DNA of 64,000 nucleotides from Pleurocapsa sp. CCALA 161. GTDB lineage: Bacteria > Cyanobacteriota > Cyanobacteriia > Cyanobacteriales > Xenococcaceae. The position numbers and the translations under genes were made by a program. The stretch is taken from positions 1-64,000 of the forward strand of contig NZ_PVWF01000002.1 of assembly GCF_003003995.1 (NCBI RefSeq), written 5' to 3'. Positions 35,791-44,488 of the stretch are shown here, in pieces; the stretch's first letter is position 1, and each line of letters starts with the position of its first letter. The notes under the pieces are model-generated. The model was given only the letters and a program-made list of their open reading frames with translations. It made no database searches and was not told where the DNA came from.

Positions 35791-37182
35791 TTAATTTTTT
35801 GATAGGTTGCGGGGTGGAATCTCTTTGCCCAAATAAAATTTTGGTTCGATCTGGTTGAGCTGCCACCAAATTAAGCTAAACACAAGCAATGTGCCAGACA
35901 AGCTTACTGCGATCAAATTACTAGGTAAGCTGATAAATAAGGATAGCAAAGGCATAATTACCCAGGTTAAGATGGGGATAGCGATCGCAATTTGTTTGAT
36001 TTGTTTAATTATTCCCAAAGCCTGACTACAGCTACGACAGTTTTTGGTGTGGGAATGATAGCGATCTAGCAGTTGCTCTTGAGATAATGCGGAGGGCAGA
36101 TCTTGGTGAGAAAAAGGATCGGCGTGATACAGATTAACCCACTGCCGTAATTCTGAGACATATAGATCTGCTTTGGTCGGCAAGTAAAAGGCTTTACTAT
36201 AGTTATTGCTACCTCCCAAGGCTGCCAGATAACGCTCTTGATGATGCAAAAAAATCTGATCATCTTCCAGTACGCTATTTTGATTGAGGTGCGAATACCA
36301 GGTTGGGGTAAGTTTAATCAAAAAGCGAGGCAGAGGGGCAGAAAACTTAAAAGGAAAGCGAGCAAACAAACGACATTTTCCTTTGCTGATCGGTGTAGCA
36401 TAAACCACGGTTAAAGTGCGACCAAATTGCTGCGAGGTCAGATCGTGCCAGATTAGACAGGGAGCGGTAAAGGTTGTATATTGCGTCCCTAGTTTACCTT
36501 TACGAGGTCCTTCTATCCAAATACCTTTAAATCCCTGTTTGCCTGACTCTGTGATTTCTAACTCGACAGGAGCAACATTAGAGCGATTACCGACGGTTTT
36601 ATGATGAGTATAGGGGATATGGCTAGCATCAATGACGTTTTCTAAGAGAGTAAGAGCATCATAGGGAAGATCGCGAAAGATATTTAAGCAAACCCAAGCA
36701 TCAGGATCTTCTGCCATCGGTTTAATAATTGGTACAGGAGTTGTAGCTGCGTTTTCCTGAATACCAGGGTAAACAAATAATAGTCCTTGGGCGATCGCTG
36801 TAGGATAAGATTTAACACAGGCTCTTATAGATTCATGAGCCGAACCTCCTGGTTGCTGTTGCGGAATCACTTGACACTCGCCATTACCTGAGAATGCCCA
36901 GCCATGATATGGACATTCTAACCAACCAGCTTCGTTTACTCTTCCTTCGCTCAAGGATGCCAAACGATGGGGACATTGATCTATAAATACCTGCCAAGTA
37001 TCGCCAGACTTATCCCACCAAATTACTAAATTTATATCTAGTAGGGTAAATCTGGCTAATTTAGTTTTGTCTAAGTCATCTACAAAGTAGATAGGATACC
37101 AGGCTTCTAATGGATCAAAAACAGTGGGGTCACTACCCCCAGGTAAGATTGCTGTGTTGGAATTGTTGGTGGTGATGGTCAT
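35791..37182 (-). CDS. Rieske oxygenase, PAO/Tic55-like, membrane-anchored
   Basis: The 463-residue protein has a Rieske 2Fe-2S site CPHR (Cys70, His72) and CPYHGW (Cys90, His93). The mononuclear iron site is in ENVIDASHIPYTHH (His188, His193). The CxxC pair Cys382/Cys385 (CRSCS) and two C-terminal membrane helices are characteristic of the pheophorbide a oxygenase/Tic55/PTC52 family. In plants these act on chlorophyll breakdown or related tetrapyrroles, with the CxxC as a thioredoxin target. The cyanobacterial substrate is unknown. It is convergent with the FdC2-like ferredoxin gene, 39 bases away. Confidence 0.9.
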   Translation of the reverse strand: MTITTNNSNTAILPGGSDPTVFDPLEAWYPIYFVDDLDKTKLARFTLLDINLVIWWDKSGDTWQVFIDQCPHRLASLSEGRVNEAGWLECPYHGWAFSGNGECQVIPQQQPGGSAHESIRACVKSYPTAIAQGLLFVYPGIQENAATTPVPIIKPMAEDPDAWVCLNIFRDLPYDALTLLENVIDASHIPYTHHKTVGNRSNVAPVELEITESGKQGFKGIWIEGPRKGKLGTQYTTFTAPCLIWHDLTSQQFGRTLTVVYATPISKGKCRLFARFPFKFSAPLPRFLIKLTPTWYSHLNQNSVLEDDQIFLHHQERYLAALGGSNNYSKAFYLPTKADLYVSELRQWVNLYHADPFSHQDLPSALSQEQLLDRYHSHTKNCRSCSQALGIIKQIKQIAIAIPILTWVIMPLLSLFISLPSNLIAVSLSGTLLVFSLIWWQLNQIEPKFYLGKEIPPRNLSKN

Positions 37183-37266
37183 ATCCTGTATCTGGACAAC
37201 TATCTAGCTTTGTAAATTATTGTTACACAAGTCTTTTTATATAGTTTTTTAATGTGCAGTAACCGC

Positions 37267-38637
37267 TTAAAGCTGCATCAATTCTTGTTTTAAGCGATAA
37301 ATAATTGTCTTGGGTTCTACTTGAGATAAAATTTGCTTAATTAAGGTAGAAGCTCCCATTTCTCCCCAAGTGCAGCCCTGTTCGAGATATACCTGCGCTA
37401 CTCGACCAATAACAAATGTTCCGTACCCAGCGATCGCACCCTGGACGCTAGCAGTACCCAAATAGGCAGTAATAGCTCCAGTACTATCAAAACCACTGCT
37501 TAAAATTGCACCACTTTTACCAACGCTTAAAAAGAAGCTGCTACCAACTTCTCCTAGTAATAAGCCACCTGTACTAGCTAAAATTCGCCTCAGTAAGTTT
37601 CCTGCCTCAAAGGTAGTGATGGGTAAACCATAGAGTTTAGATAATGATCTAATTAAAGCAAGATCGGCAATTAAACCCCCAAGTAAATCAGCAAAGATAA
37701 TTGGGTTGACAGCAACGGCGATCGCTTTATAGCGGGCATATTTGGCAATAATTTCTTGAGCTTCTGACTGCCGTAGTTCAATGGTTTTGCGGGCAATATT
37801 AACTTGAGCATCCCTTGCTTGGACTAAAGCATTCAGCGCCAGCAACGATTTTCCTTCCTGCTGGAGAATTTGCACTAAAGCATTTTTGAGAGATTCAATC
37901 TCAGGTTCGGGATATTCCCAGCTATTTTCAACAGTGCCGTCTGCCGATTCAATTCTCACCTGAATCGGTTGAGGTTTGGCTGCAACGGTGACAATTTCGT
38001 GAGGGGCAATAATATCTTCCAGGCTACTGCCACTATGAGCCACATTAAACTTTTGTAACTGTCGATAAATCTTTTGGCGATCTTGATCGGGATAAAGATC
38101 GCTTTTATTAAAAACCAAAATTAATGGCTTCTGGGTATCTCTCAACTCGCATAGAGCCTGATACTCAGTCCGCGTGATATCTCCTGCCACCACAAATAAA
38201 ATCAGGTCGGATTTTTGGGCAATTGACCGCGCCATCACTGCCCTTGATTCTCCCGTAACCTCATCCAAACCAGGAGTATCAATCAATTCAACATCTAGTC
38301 CTGATTCTACTGACGGATTCCAGCGCAAAATAGTCAGAGATTGAGTCACACCATGGACAGCTCCAGTGGCTACCACTTCCTCTCCCAATAGAGCATTAAT
38401 GAGGGATGATTTACCACAGCTAACCAAACCAAAGGTGCTGATGCGAATTGCTTTACGGTCTAATCTTGCCAAAGCATTTTGCAGAGACTGCAAATCAGTT
38501 TTGACTGTTGCTTGAAGGCGATCGCTAGGGGGAGAATTGCCATGACGACGAAAACTAGAATACCAAGAAATAGCCTGCTGTAGGCTAGCATGAGCCTGAT
38601 TTAATTGAGCTGACTGTAACGATGTTTGCTGACCCAC
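37267..38637 (-). CDS. Era-like GTPase with C-terminal DUF697
   Basis: In the 456-residue protein, the P-loop GLVSCGKSS (70-78), DTPGLDEVTGE (G3) and FNKSD (G4) define a TrmE/Era-type GTPase. A charged linker and a hydrophobic DUF697 region follow (about 300-430, with PIIFADLLGGLIADLALI and glycine-rich helices), which probably associates with the membrane. YcjF/YcjX-like and Ycf-type GTPases share this build. The function is unknown. It follows the HD phosphohydrolase gene by 45 bases on the same strand. Confidence 0.85.
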   Translation of the reverse strand: MGQQTSLQSAQLNQAHASLQQAISWYSSFRRHGNSPPSDRLQATVKTDLQSLQNALARLDRKAIRISTFGLVSCGKSSLINALLGEEVVATGAVHGVTQSLTILRWNPSVESGLDVELIDTPGLDEVTGESRAVMARSIAQKSDLILFVVAGDITRTEYQALCELRDTQKPLILVFNKSDLYPDQDRQKIYRQLQKFNVAHSGSSLEDIIAPHEIVTVAAKPQPIQVRIESADGTVENSWEYPEPEIESLKNALVQILQQEGKSLLALNALVQARDAQVNIARKTIELRQSEAQEIIAKYARYKAIAVAVNPIIFADLLGGLIADLALIRSLSKLYGLPITTFEAGNLLRRILASTGGLLLGEVGSSFFLSVGKSGAILSSGFDSTGAITAYLGTASVQGAIAGYGTFVIGRVAQVYLEQGCTWGEMGASTLIKQILSQVEPKTIIYRLKQELMQL

Positions 38638-38682
38638 AGTAACTTATTGATTCTCCTAATCTACTGACTATAATAATTTAAG

Positions 38683-41142
38683 TTAATTTAATTGATTATT
38701 TTTGGCGGCTAAATCCAGCGCAGCTTGAGGATAAACAATCCGCTTGTGGTTAAACTGTTGCCAAACACGAATAAAAACTTCAGCAATGACTGGTAGCTCA
38801 TCATAGTTTAGTCCACTATCAACTAGCTGACGATCTTGCCAACGAGACTTAAAGATTTTTTGGAGTGTAGCTAGAGCCTGTTTAGGAGTAGCATCCGAAA
38901 GCGATCGCAATGCTGCCTCACAACCATCTGCCAGCATCAAGATCCCTGCCTCTCTGGACTGGGGAACTGGACCAGCATAGCGAAAATCGGCCTCGGCCAC
39001 TATAGTCCCCGACTCTTGAGCCTTTTGCTTTGCCTGATAGTAAAAATAAACAATCAGTAAAGTACCTTGATGTTGAGGAATAAAATCACGAATGGCTTTA
39101 GGCAAACCGTATTTTCGCGCGATCGCTAGTCCTTCACTAACATGCTTTTTAATAATCTCAGCACTGATCCAAGGATCGTCAATTGTATCGTGTTTATTGG
39201 GGTCGCCCATTTGATTTTCAATAAATCCCAAAGGGTCGTGCATTTTACCAATGTCATGATATAAAGTCCCCGCTCTGACCAATTCCACATTGCAGTTTAA
39301 TTCTCTAGCAGCAGCTTCTGCTAACGAAGAGACAAACATAGTGTGCTGAAAAGTTCCAGGTGCTTCGGTTGCCAATCTTTTTAATAATGGCAGGTTGGGA
39401 TTAGATAATTCTGCTAGGCGAATCGGCGTAATGAGATCGAAACAGCGTTCGAGATAAGGAGAGATGCCAATTGCCACCACAATCCACGCCAAGCCAAATA
39501 AACCACAGACAGTAGCGTCGGGTAAGATTGCTGACCAAATAGTAGTAGCGCTAGAACTTATAATTAGGTTGGCAAATAGGTAAACGGCTATTTGGGATAG
39601 ACCAACAGCAATACCCAATTTTGAGATCGCTTCGCGGGAGCGTAATCTGCCAGTGAAAATCGCAGCAATTAAACCGCCGACTAAGCCTGACAAAAGATAG
39701 ATCGAACTAACGCTTTGACTACTAAACATTACTAGTACTGCCACCAGGATAACCTGACACACTGCTAAACCAGGAATATAAAAACTGCTCACTAATAGCC
39801 CAATCGCGGGCAAACTGGTGTAGGGAAATGCAAAGATACTTAATAAAGGTGCGCTAATAGCTAATAAACAGAGCAGTAGATAATCGCGATGGCGAATTGA
39901 AGAATAGATTCTGCGTTGAATCGCTAAAAATAAGCTGACAATTCCCCCCACTATCATTGCTGATAGTTCAAGTCCTCTCCAGTTAACTCCACGTTGACTT
40001 AATTGAAAACCGTCGAGTAGGACAAAATTTGCTTGAGTGATTTTTTCTCCTTGCTCAACAATCACTTCCCCCTGCTCGACTTCGACGACCACTGAATTAA
40101 TTGCCATGGCTGCTTTTTCGGCAATATTGCGTGTAGCGTTTTTATCGTCTTCTAAATTTGGCTGCAAAGTTGCCAACAATAGATTGTAGGCGATCGGTTC
40201 GGTGAGATCGGGAATATCAGGATTTAGTTGCGCGGTAACAGCCTGCTCCAGTAAATTTGAAGGCAGCCCCAAGGGGATACCTTGAATTAAAATATGCTCC
40301 GCAGTCTGCAAGATAGTATTTTTAGTAGCTTTCCATTCTGTTTTTGTCAGATCGAGCAGGATAATTAATTCTTTTTCATCTAAATGTGTAATGTTTTTCT
40401 GGGCGATGTTTTTCCAAGCCTGAGAGTAGTGATAGCGAGTTAAAGTAATTTGAGCTATTAAAGTATTAAATTGAATTTCTGAATTATTTTTTTTGTATGT
40501 TTCTAGTTCAGCAGCTACTTTTTGTAAGCCGAGATTAAAGTCTGGTCGTTTTGCTAAAGTTAAGTTTTGGGCTGAAGAGTTTGGCTTGAGGGAGGCTAAA
40601 ACCGACTTAAATTCAGATTCGGGACAAAAGCGAATATATTTCTGGCTAATCAAGGACAGATCTTGTGGCGCAGCAAAGGGAAAAGGTGCAGTTATGTTCC
40701 TCAGCTCATCAATTTGCTTGAGATATGACTCTAATTTGCTAGTACTTTCTCGGGTTAGTTCTTCGTTGTGCTTGAGAATCGGTACAACTCCAGTTTGTAC
40801 TTGCTTCCTTTTTTCTAAAGTGGTTTGAGTATCTTCAAATTGCGCTGAGTAGGGAGCTCTAATTGTTAGAGGAGAAATTTTACCTACGGTTAGTTGAGGC
40901 TGATTATAAAATCGATAACCGACTACGCTAGTTAAGGCAGTAATGCTTAAGACTAACATGACAATAAAATTTCTTAATCTGGTATGATGTTTTTTTCTGC
41001 CTGATTGTCCATAATGACAACTGTGAGACTTGCTTAAAGTTTGATCGAAAAAATTCCCTCCCCACCAAGTAAATTTGTGGTGTTGATATTTGTATCGCCA
41101 TCCCTCAATTTTTTGAATTAGTGAATGCCAGCTTTTCATCAT
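38683..41142 (-). CDS. 7TM receptor with intracellular HD hydrolase (PgpH-like)
   Basis: The 819-residue protein has an N-terminal membrane helix (about 58-75), a large extracytoplasmic 7TMR-HDED domain, seven membrane helices (about 385-585) and a cytoplasmic HD domain with His629-Asp630 in LYHDIGKMHDP plus PQHQGT. PgpH in Listeria hydrolyses cyclic di-AMP, and cyanobacteria make c-di-AMP, so that is the likely activity. The usual ybeY/dgk neighbours are not seen. It may be co-transcribed with the GTPase and Rieske genes that follow. Confidence 0.93.
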   Translation of the reverse strand: MMKSWHSLIQKIEGWRYKYQHHKFTWWGGNFFDQTLSKSHSCHYGQSGRKKHHTRLRNFIVMLVLSITALTSVVGYRFYNQPQLTVGKISPLTIRAPYSAQFEDTQTTLEKRKQVQTGVVPILKHNEELTRESTSKLESYLKQIDELRNITAPFPFAAPQDLSLISQKYIRFCPESEFKSVLASLKPNSSAQNLTLAKRPDFNLGLQKVAAELETYKKNNSEIQFNTLIAQITLTRYHYSQAWKNIAQKNITHLDEKELIILLDLTKTEWKATKNTILQTAEHILIQGIPLGLPSNLLEQAVTAQLNPDIPDLTEPIAYNLLLATLQPNLEDDKNATRNIAEKAAMAINSVVVEVEQGEVIVEQGEKITQANFVLLDGFQLSQRGVNWRGLELSAMIVGGIVSLFLAIQRRIYSSIRHRDYLLLCLLAISAPLLSIFAFPYTSLPAIGLLVSSFYIPGLAVCQVILVAVLVMFSSQSVSSIYLLSGLVGGLIAAIFTGRLRSREAISKLGIAVGLSQIAVYLFANLIISSSATTIWSAILPDATVCGLFGLAWIVVAIGISPYLERCFDLITPIRLAELSNPNLPLLKRLATEAPGTFQHTMFVSSLAEAAARELNCNVELVRAGTLYHDIGKMHDPLGFIENQMGDPNKHDTIDDPWISAEIIKKHVSEGLAIARKYGLPKAIRDFIPQHQGTLLIVYFYYQAKQKAQESGTIVAEADFRYAGPVPQSREAGILMLADGCEAALRSLSDATPKQALATLQKIFKSRWQDRQLVDSGLNYDELPVIAEVFIRVWQQFNHKRIVYPQAALDLAAKNNQLN

Positions 41143-41198
41143 AGGTGAGGATGTTTATAATCTCTAAAATCGCTATGGTCTCTAGTACCGCTTTGCTT

Positions 41199-41222
41199 AA
41201 GTAACAAGTCCTAAAGGATAAG
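41199..41222. repeat. Dispersed repeat unit (CCTTTAGGA family), inverted copy
   Basis: The complement of AAGTAACAAGTCCTAAAGG here matches the segment CTTATCCTTTAGGACTCGTTACTT nested in the MITE copy A (about 3578-3601) with one mismatch. It lies in a 209-base spacer without genes. Confidence 0.6.
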
Positions 41223-41351
41223 TTGCTTAGGTTGCGTCACCGCTTTGTAGATAGCCAGTAAGATATGGTCAGGGTTTCAAGTTAAATAAATGCTTACTTC
41301 GGTTAAGTCCACGTTTATTAGTTTTAGTTAATGGTGATTTTATCGATTAAT

Positions 41352-42290
41352 TTAATTTTTATTTGATAATAATTGCGAAATAATTTTTAAGCTTTGACGA
41401 GGTTGAATAAATTGTGGTAACGCGATCGCATCTAATTCTAGATTATAAGCTTCATAATTTTGCTCTACAGCATAAACTCCTAACCAAAACCTTAATAATT
41501 TCAGCAACAAATGATTTTCTAACTGCCAGCTGTGATTTTGCTCGATATCTGTCCTCCTGTTGCCTAAGATTGCGGTCATTCCATTATATGCTCCCGACAA
41601 TGTACTAGTGAGGGTAATTGTCAGCCACGATAATTTTGAATCAACGCGAGCTGCCCTTTGAATAGATAGTTTAAAGTCGTTGGGAGTAGTGACAAAACAA
41701 TACCATGCTAAAGCGATCGCCGTTGCCTGAAGCTGATCTTTTGATGACAATTGCTCTGTTATTTGCTGTAAGCTACTGCCACTTTTAATTCCTTGCAGCA
41801 CGATACTCAACTTCTCTATTAAAGGGCTTTTGAGTATCAGATTATGATTGAACATCTCCTCAATGCTCAGTGCTTGCTCCCCTAAGCGAGTCTGATGATT
41901 CAAGACAGTAGCGAGCAAATAACTCCAAATCAATATGTTTTGACTAGAGACAATATTGCTATTTGTATGGGCTGATTTAAAATCAGGTTGCATAAGTCTT
42001 AAATATAAATTCGGCTCATCTGTCTGCAAAATAATTGAAGGCAACCAAGATAGTAAATTACTGTGATCTTGCCAATTATTGACTTCATTTAGTCTGCTAT
42101 CAGCAGATTGAGCTGCTAAAAATAAAGCCAAATTAGTTCTGTTTAATTTTTCTGATAGCAGCATTTCGGCTATTTGTCTGCGCTTTAATACCCAAGGTTG
42201 AGTCAAGGCATCAGCTTGATTCACTATGGTTTGCCCAATGATGCCTCCCCACCAACTCCCTCCAAATCGGTCATAAGTATTGTGGTGCAT
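41352..42290 (-). CDS. Degenerate ADP-ribosylglycohydrolase-like protein
   Basis: The better start is ATG 42288-42290 (MHHNTYDRFGGSWWGGIIGQ), giving 312 residues. The opening RFGGSWWGGIIGQ mirrors the RFxGxxxGxAxGD start of ADP-ribosylglycohydrolases. The late block ALAWYCFVTTPNDFKLSIQRA followed by LTSTLSGAYNG mirrors ALAxFxxxxDFxxAVxxAxxxGGDTDTxAxxxGxLxGAYxG. The metal-binding GDTDT is replaced by RVDSKLSW and the first-motif Asp by Gln, so the di-magnesium site seems lost. It is likely non-hydrolytic or a structural relic. The family call is inference from pattern only. Confidence 0.6.
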   Translation of the reverse strand: MHHNTYDRFGGSWWGGIIGQTIVNQADALTQPWVLKRRQIAEMLLSEKLNRTNLALFLAAQSADSRLNEVNNWQDHSNLLSWLPSIILQTDEPNLYLRLMQPDFKSAHTNSNIVSSQNILIWSYLLATVLNHQTRLGEQALSIEEMFNHNLILKSPLIEKLSIVLQGIKSGSSLQQITEQLSSKDQLQATAIALAWYCFVTTPNDFKLSIQRAARVDSKLSWLTITLTSTLSGAYNGMTAILGNRRTDIEQNHSWQLENHLLLKLLRFWLGVYAVEQNYEAYNLELDAIALPQFIQPRQSLKIISQLLSNKN

Positions 42291-42374
42291 TTTATTTAGC
42301 CCTGGAGTAATAGTTATCAATAATATAATGTACAAGTAAGTTTGGTCACGATTGTCTGAAGGATATAAATATAA

Positions 42375-42701
42375 ATGTTAGTTACGACAACTGATACAAT
42401 TCAAAATCAATCGATTGAAGCCTATTTAGGAGTGGTGACGGCAGAGGTGGTATATGGCACTAATGCGCTGCGGGATCTTTTTGCGGGAATTCGTGATGTG
42501 ATTGGGGGGCGTACTGGCAGCTATGAAAAGGTCTTTGAACAAGGACAACAAAAAGCGATCGCTGAACTAAAAGAACGCGCCCAAAGATTAAATGCCGATG
42601 CCGTAGTTGGGATTGAAATTGATACAGGGACGATTAATATAGACAACAAAGGGGTGCTGTTATTAATTACAGCAACAGGAACGGCCGTCAAACTAGGTTA
42701 A
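42375..42701 (+). CDS. YbjQ/UPF0145 family protein
   Basis: The 108-residue protein shows the family pattern: LVTTTDTIQNQSIEAYLGVVTAEV at the N-terminus, GGRTGSYEKVFEQGQQKAI in the middle and AQRLNADAVVGIEID at the core. YbjQ proteins form pentamers and are annotated as putative heavy-metal-binding proteins, without proven function. The length is normal. The gene is divergent from the ADP-ribosylglycohydrolase-like gene. Confidence 0.92.
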   Translation: MLVTTTDTIQNQSIEAYLGVVTAEVVYGTNALRDLFAGIRDVIGGRTGSYEKVFEQGQQKAIAELKERAQRLNADAVVGIEIDTGTINIDNKGVLLLITATGTAVKLG

Positions 42702-42992
42702 GCTTTGCTTAAGTAAATGTTACAGCGTTTTTCACGTTAGTAGACCACAGTTATTAGAATGATTAGAAAAGGCTTAAAGCTTATGGCTTATAGCTTAGAG
42801 CTGCGAGTTAATTAATTAAGAGCGTAGTCTATTCAATTGGAAACGGCTGTATTTGCCATACCTAGTACTGCTGCTTAACAGGAATCAGCAGTCAAATTAT
42901 CGCTTACGCCCACGTCTACTGGTTGATCAGGATCTAATCAGCAACAATCAAGGCTAAAATCTAAACTGATTTTAATTGGCCAAGTAAAAATT

Positions 42993-43727
42993 ATGTTTAT
43001 AGATAGTAACTTGCCTACTCCTAGTACCTTCCCTGTTCTTGGTCTTCAGGTTCATCTACTCGATGATTACCTAAGCTGGCTAATCGCAAGAATTGAGCAT
43101 AAAATTGGAACCCATGTGGTTACCTTAAATGCTGAGATGAGCATGATGGCGCTGGAAAATGAAGCCTTAAAACAAACTATCACATCAGCCGAATTAGTTA
43201 TTCCCGACGGGGCTGGGGTAGTTATTTATATGCGCTGGCGAGGTCGTAAACATCAGCGTTGCCCTGGAATCGAGCTGGCTGCATCTTTAATTGAGTATTT
43301 GGGAACATCCAATACGTCTAATTTGTGTTTTTTTGGCGGTAGCCCTGGGACGGCAGAACAGGCAGCCAAAGCTTGGCAAGAGAAATTTCCCCGCCTGTCT
43401 ATTTTGACCCAGAATGGATATGTGGCGGGAGCAGCCGAAGAAGAATGGAAACAAACCCTAAAGACTAAACAACCCGCAGTTATCCTGGTGGGCATTGGTG
43501 TACCGCGACAAGAACTGTGGATTCAAGAAAATCGTCATCTCTGTCCTCATGCAGTTTGGATTGGCGTTGGCGGTAGCTTAGATATCTGGGCAGGGACTAA
43601 AGAACGTGCGCCAGAGTGGTTAAGAAATAATAATTTAGAGTGGTCTTACCGTCTTTATCAAGAGCCTTGGCGTTGGCGGAGAATGCTGTCTTTACCCAAG
43701 TTTTTTTGGCGATCGCTTTGGGCATAA
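42993..43727 (+). CDS. WecB/TagA/CpsF-family glycosyltransferase (GT26)
   Basis: The 244-residue protein has HVVTLNAEMSMMALEN, the catalytic region ELVIPDGAGVVIYMRWRG, FFGGSPGTAEQAA and LVGIGVPRQELWI, ending in a basic, membrane-proximal tail. GT26 enzymes transfer N-acetylmannosamine(uronic acid) or related sugars to lipid-linked acceptors for teichoic acid, ECA or exopolysaccharide. In cyanobacteria the product is unknown, probably a surface polysaccharide. There is no adjacent polysaccharide cluster. Confidence 0.92.
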   Translation: MFIDSNLPTPSTFPVLGLQVHLLDDYLSWLIARIEHKIGTHVVTLNAEMSMMALENEALKQTITSAELVIPDGAGVVIYMRWRGRKHQRCPGIELAASLIEYLGTSNTSNLCFFGGSPGTAEQAAKAWQEKFPRLSILTQNGYVAGAAEEEWKQTLKTKQPAVILVGIGVPRQELWIQENRHLCPHAVWIGVGGSLDIWAGTKERAPEWLRNNNLEWSYRLYQEPWRWRRMLSLPKFFWRSLWA

Positions 43728-43753
43728 TTTAAGGTTGGGTAATCAAGATAGAT

Positions 43754-44407
43754 TTAAGGCACGATATTTAACCAGTTTTCTACTTCTTGCCAACCTAAAC
43801 CTTGGCGTACAACCTCTGGTTCATCGATAGTAAAATCTAAAATAGTTGAAACGTTGAAACCTGGATCTACTTGATTATCGATGATTATATCTACCTGATT
43901 TTCTAGCGCATCAAAGAGATAGGCTTGGGCAACATTGATGGTGGGATATTCCCCATCTTCGTCAGGTAAATGTGCCGAAGTGGAAACTATTGGATTACCC
44001 AAAGTCTTGAGCAATTCCTGGCAGAGGGTGTTTTCAGGTACTCTAATGCCCGTGGTTTTTCTTTTCGGACTCATAACCAGCTTGGGGACTTGTTTAGTAG
44101 CAGGAAGTAAAAAAGTATAGGGACCAGGAATCAAATGTTTCATAATCCGATAGGCGCGATCGCTTACTCTGGCATACTCGGAAATATTGGAGAGGGAGGA
44201 ACATAAAAACGTGAGGGGTTTATCGTTAGACATCTGTTTGATTCTGCGTACTTTTTCGACAGCAGATTTGACGTTGAGGTCGCAGCCGATCGCGTAAACT
44301 GTATCGGTAGGATAGAGCATGACCGCGCCTTTTTGTAAGGCAGCAACTATTTGCTCGATAGTTCGTTGTTGAGGATTATTTTGATTTAGTTCGTATAAAA
44401 TTGCCAT
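43754..44407 (-). CDS. L-threonylcarbamoyladenylate synthase (TsaC/YciO/Sua5 family)
   Basis: The start is ATG 44405-44407 (MAILYELNQNN). The 217-residue protein has the YrdC-like fold: GAVMLYPTDTVYAIGCDL, KVRRIKQMSNDKPLTFLC and the late STSAHLP motif. TsaC makes threonylcarbamoyl-AMP for the t6A37 tRNA modification; YciO paralogues have related but weaker activity. The opening SDKPLTFLC-type segment and short length resemble YciO as much as TsaC, so the exact subfamily is uncertain. It is divergent from larC. Confidence 0.85.
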   Translation of the reverse strand: MAILYELNQNNPQQRTIEQIVAALQKGAVMLYPTDTVYAIGCDLNVKSAVEKVRRIKQMSNDKPLTFLCSSLSNISEYARVSDRAYRIMKHLIPGPYTFLLPATKQVPKLVMSPKRKTTGIRVPENTLCQELLKTLGNPIVSTSAHLPDEDGEYPTINVAQAYLFDALENQVDIIIDNQVDPGFNVSTILDFTIDEPEVVRQGLGWQEVENWLNIVP

Positions 44408-44488
44408 AGTGCTAATCAATTAGTAATAATTTTTACTTAGAGAACAATCAACAGCTAAGATCATTTCAAGATTGAACAAAACGGTTTT

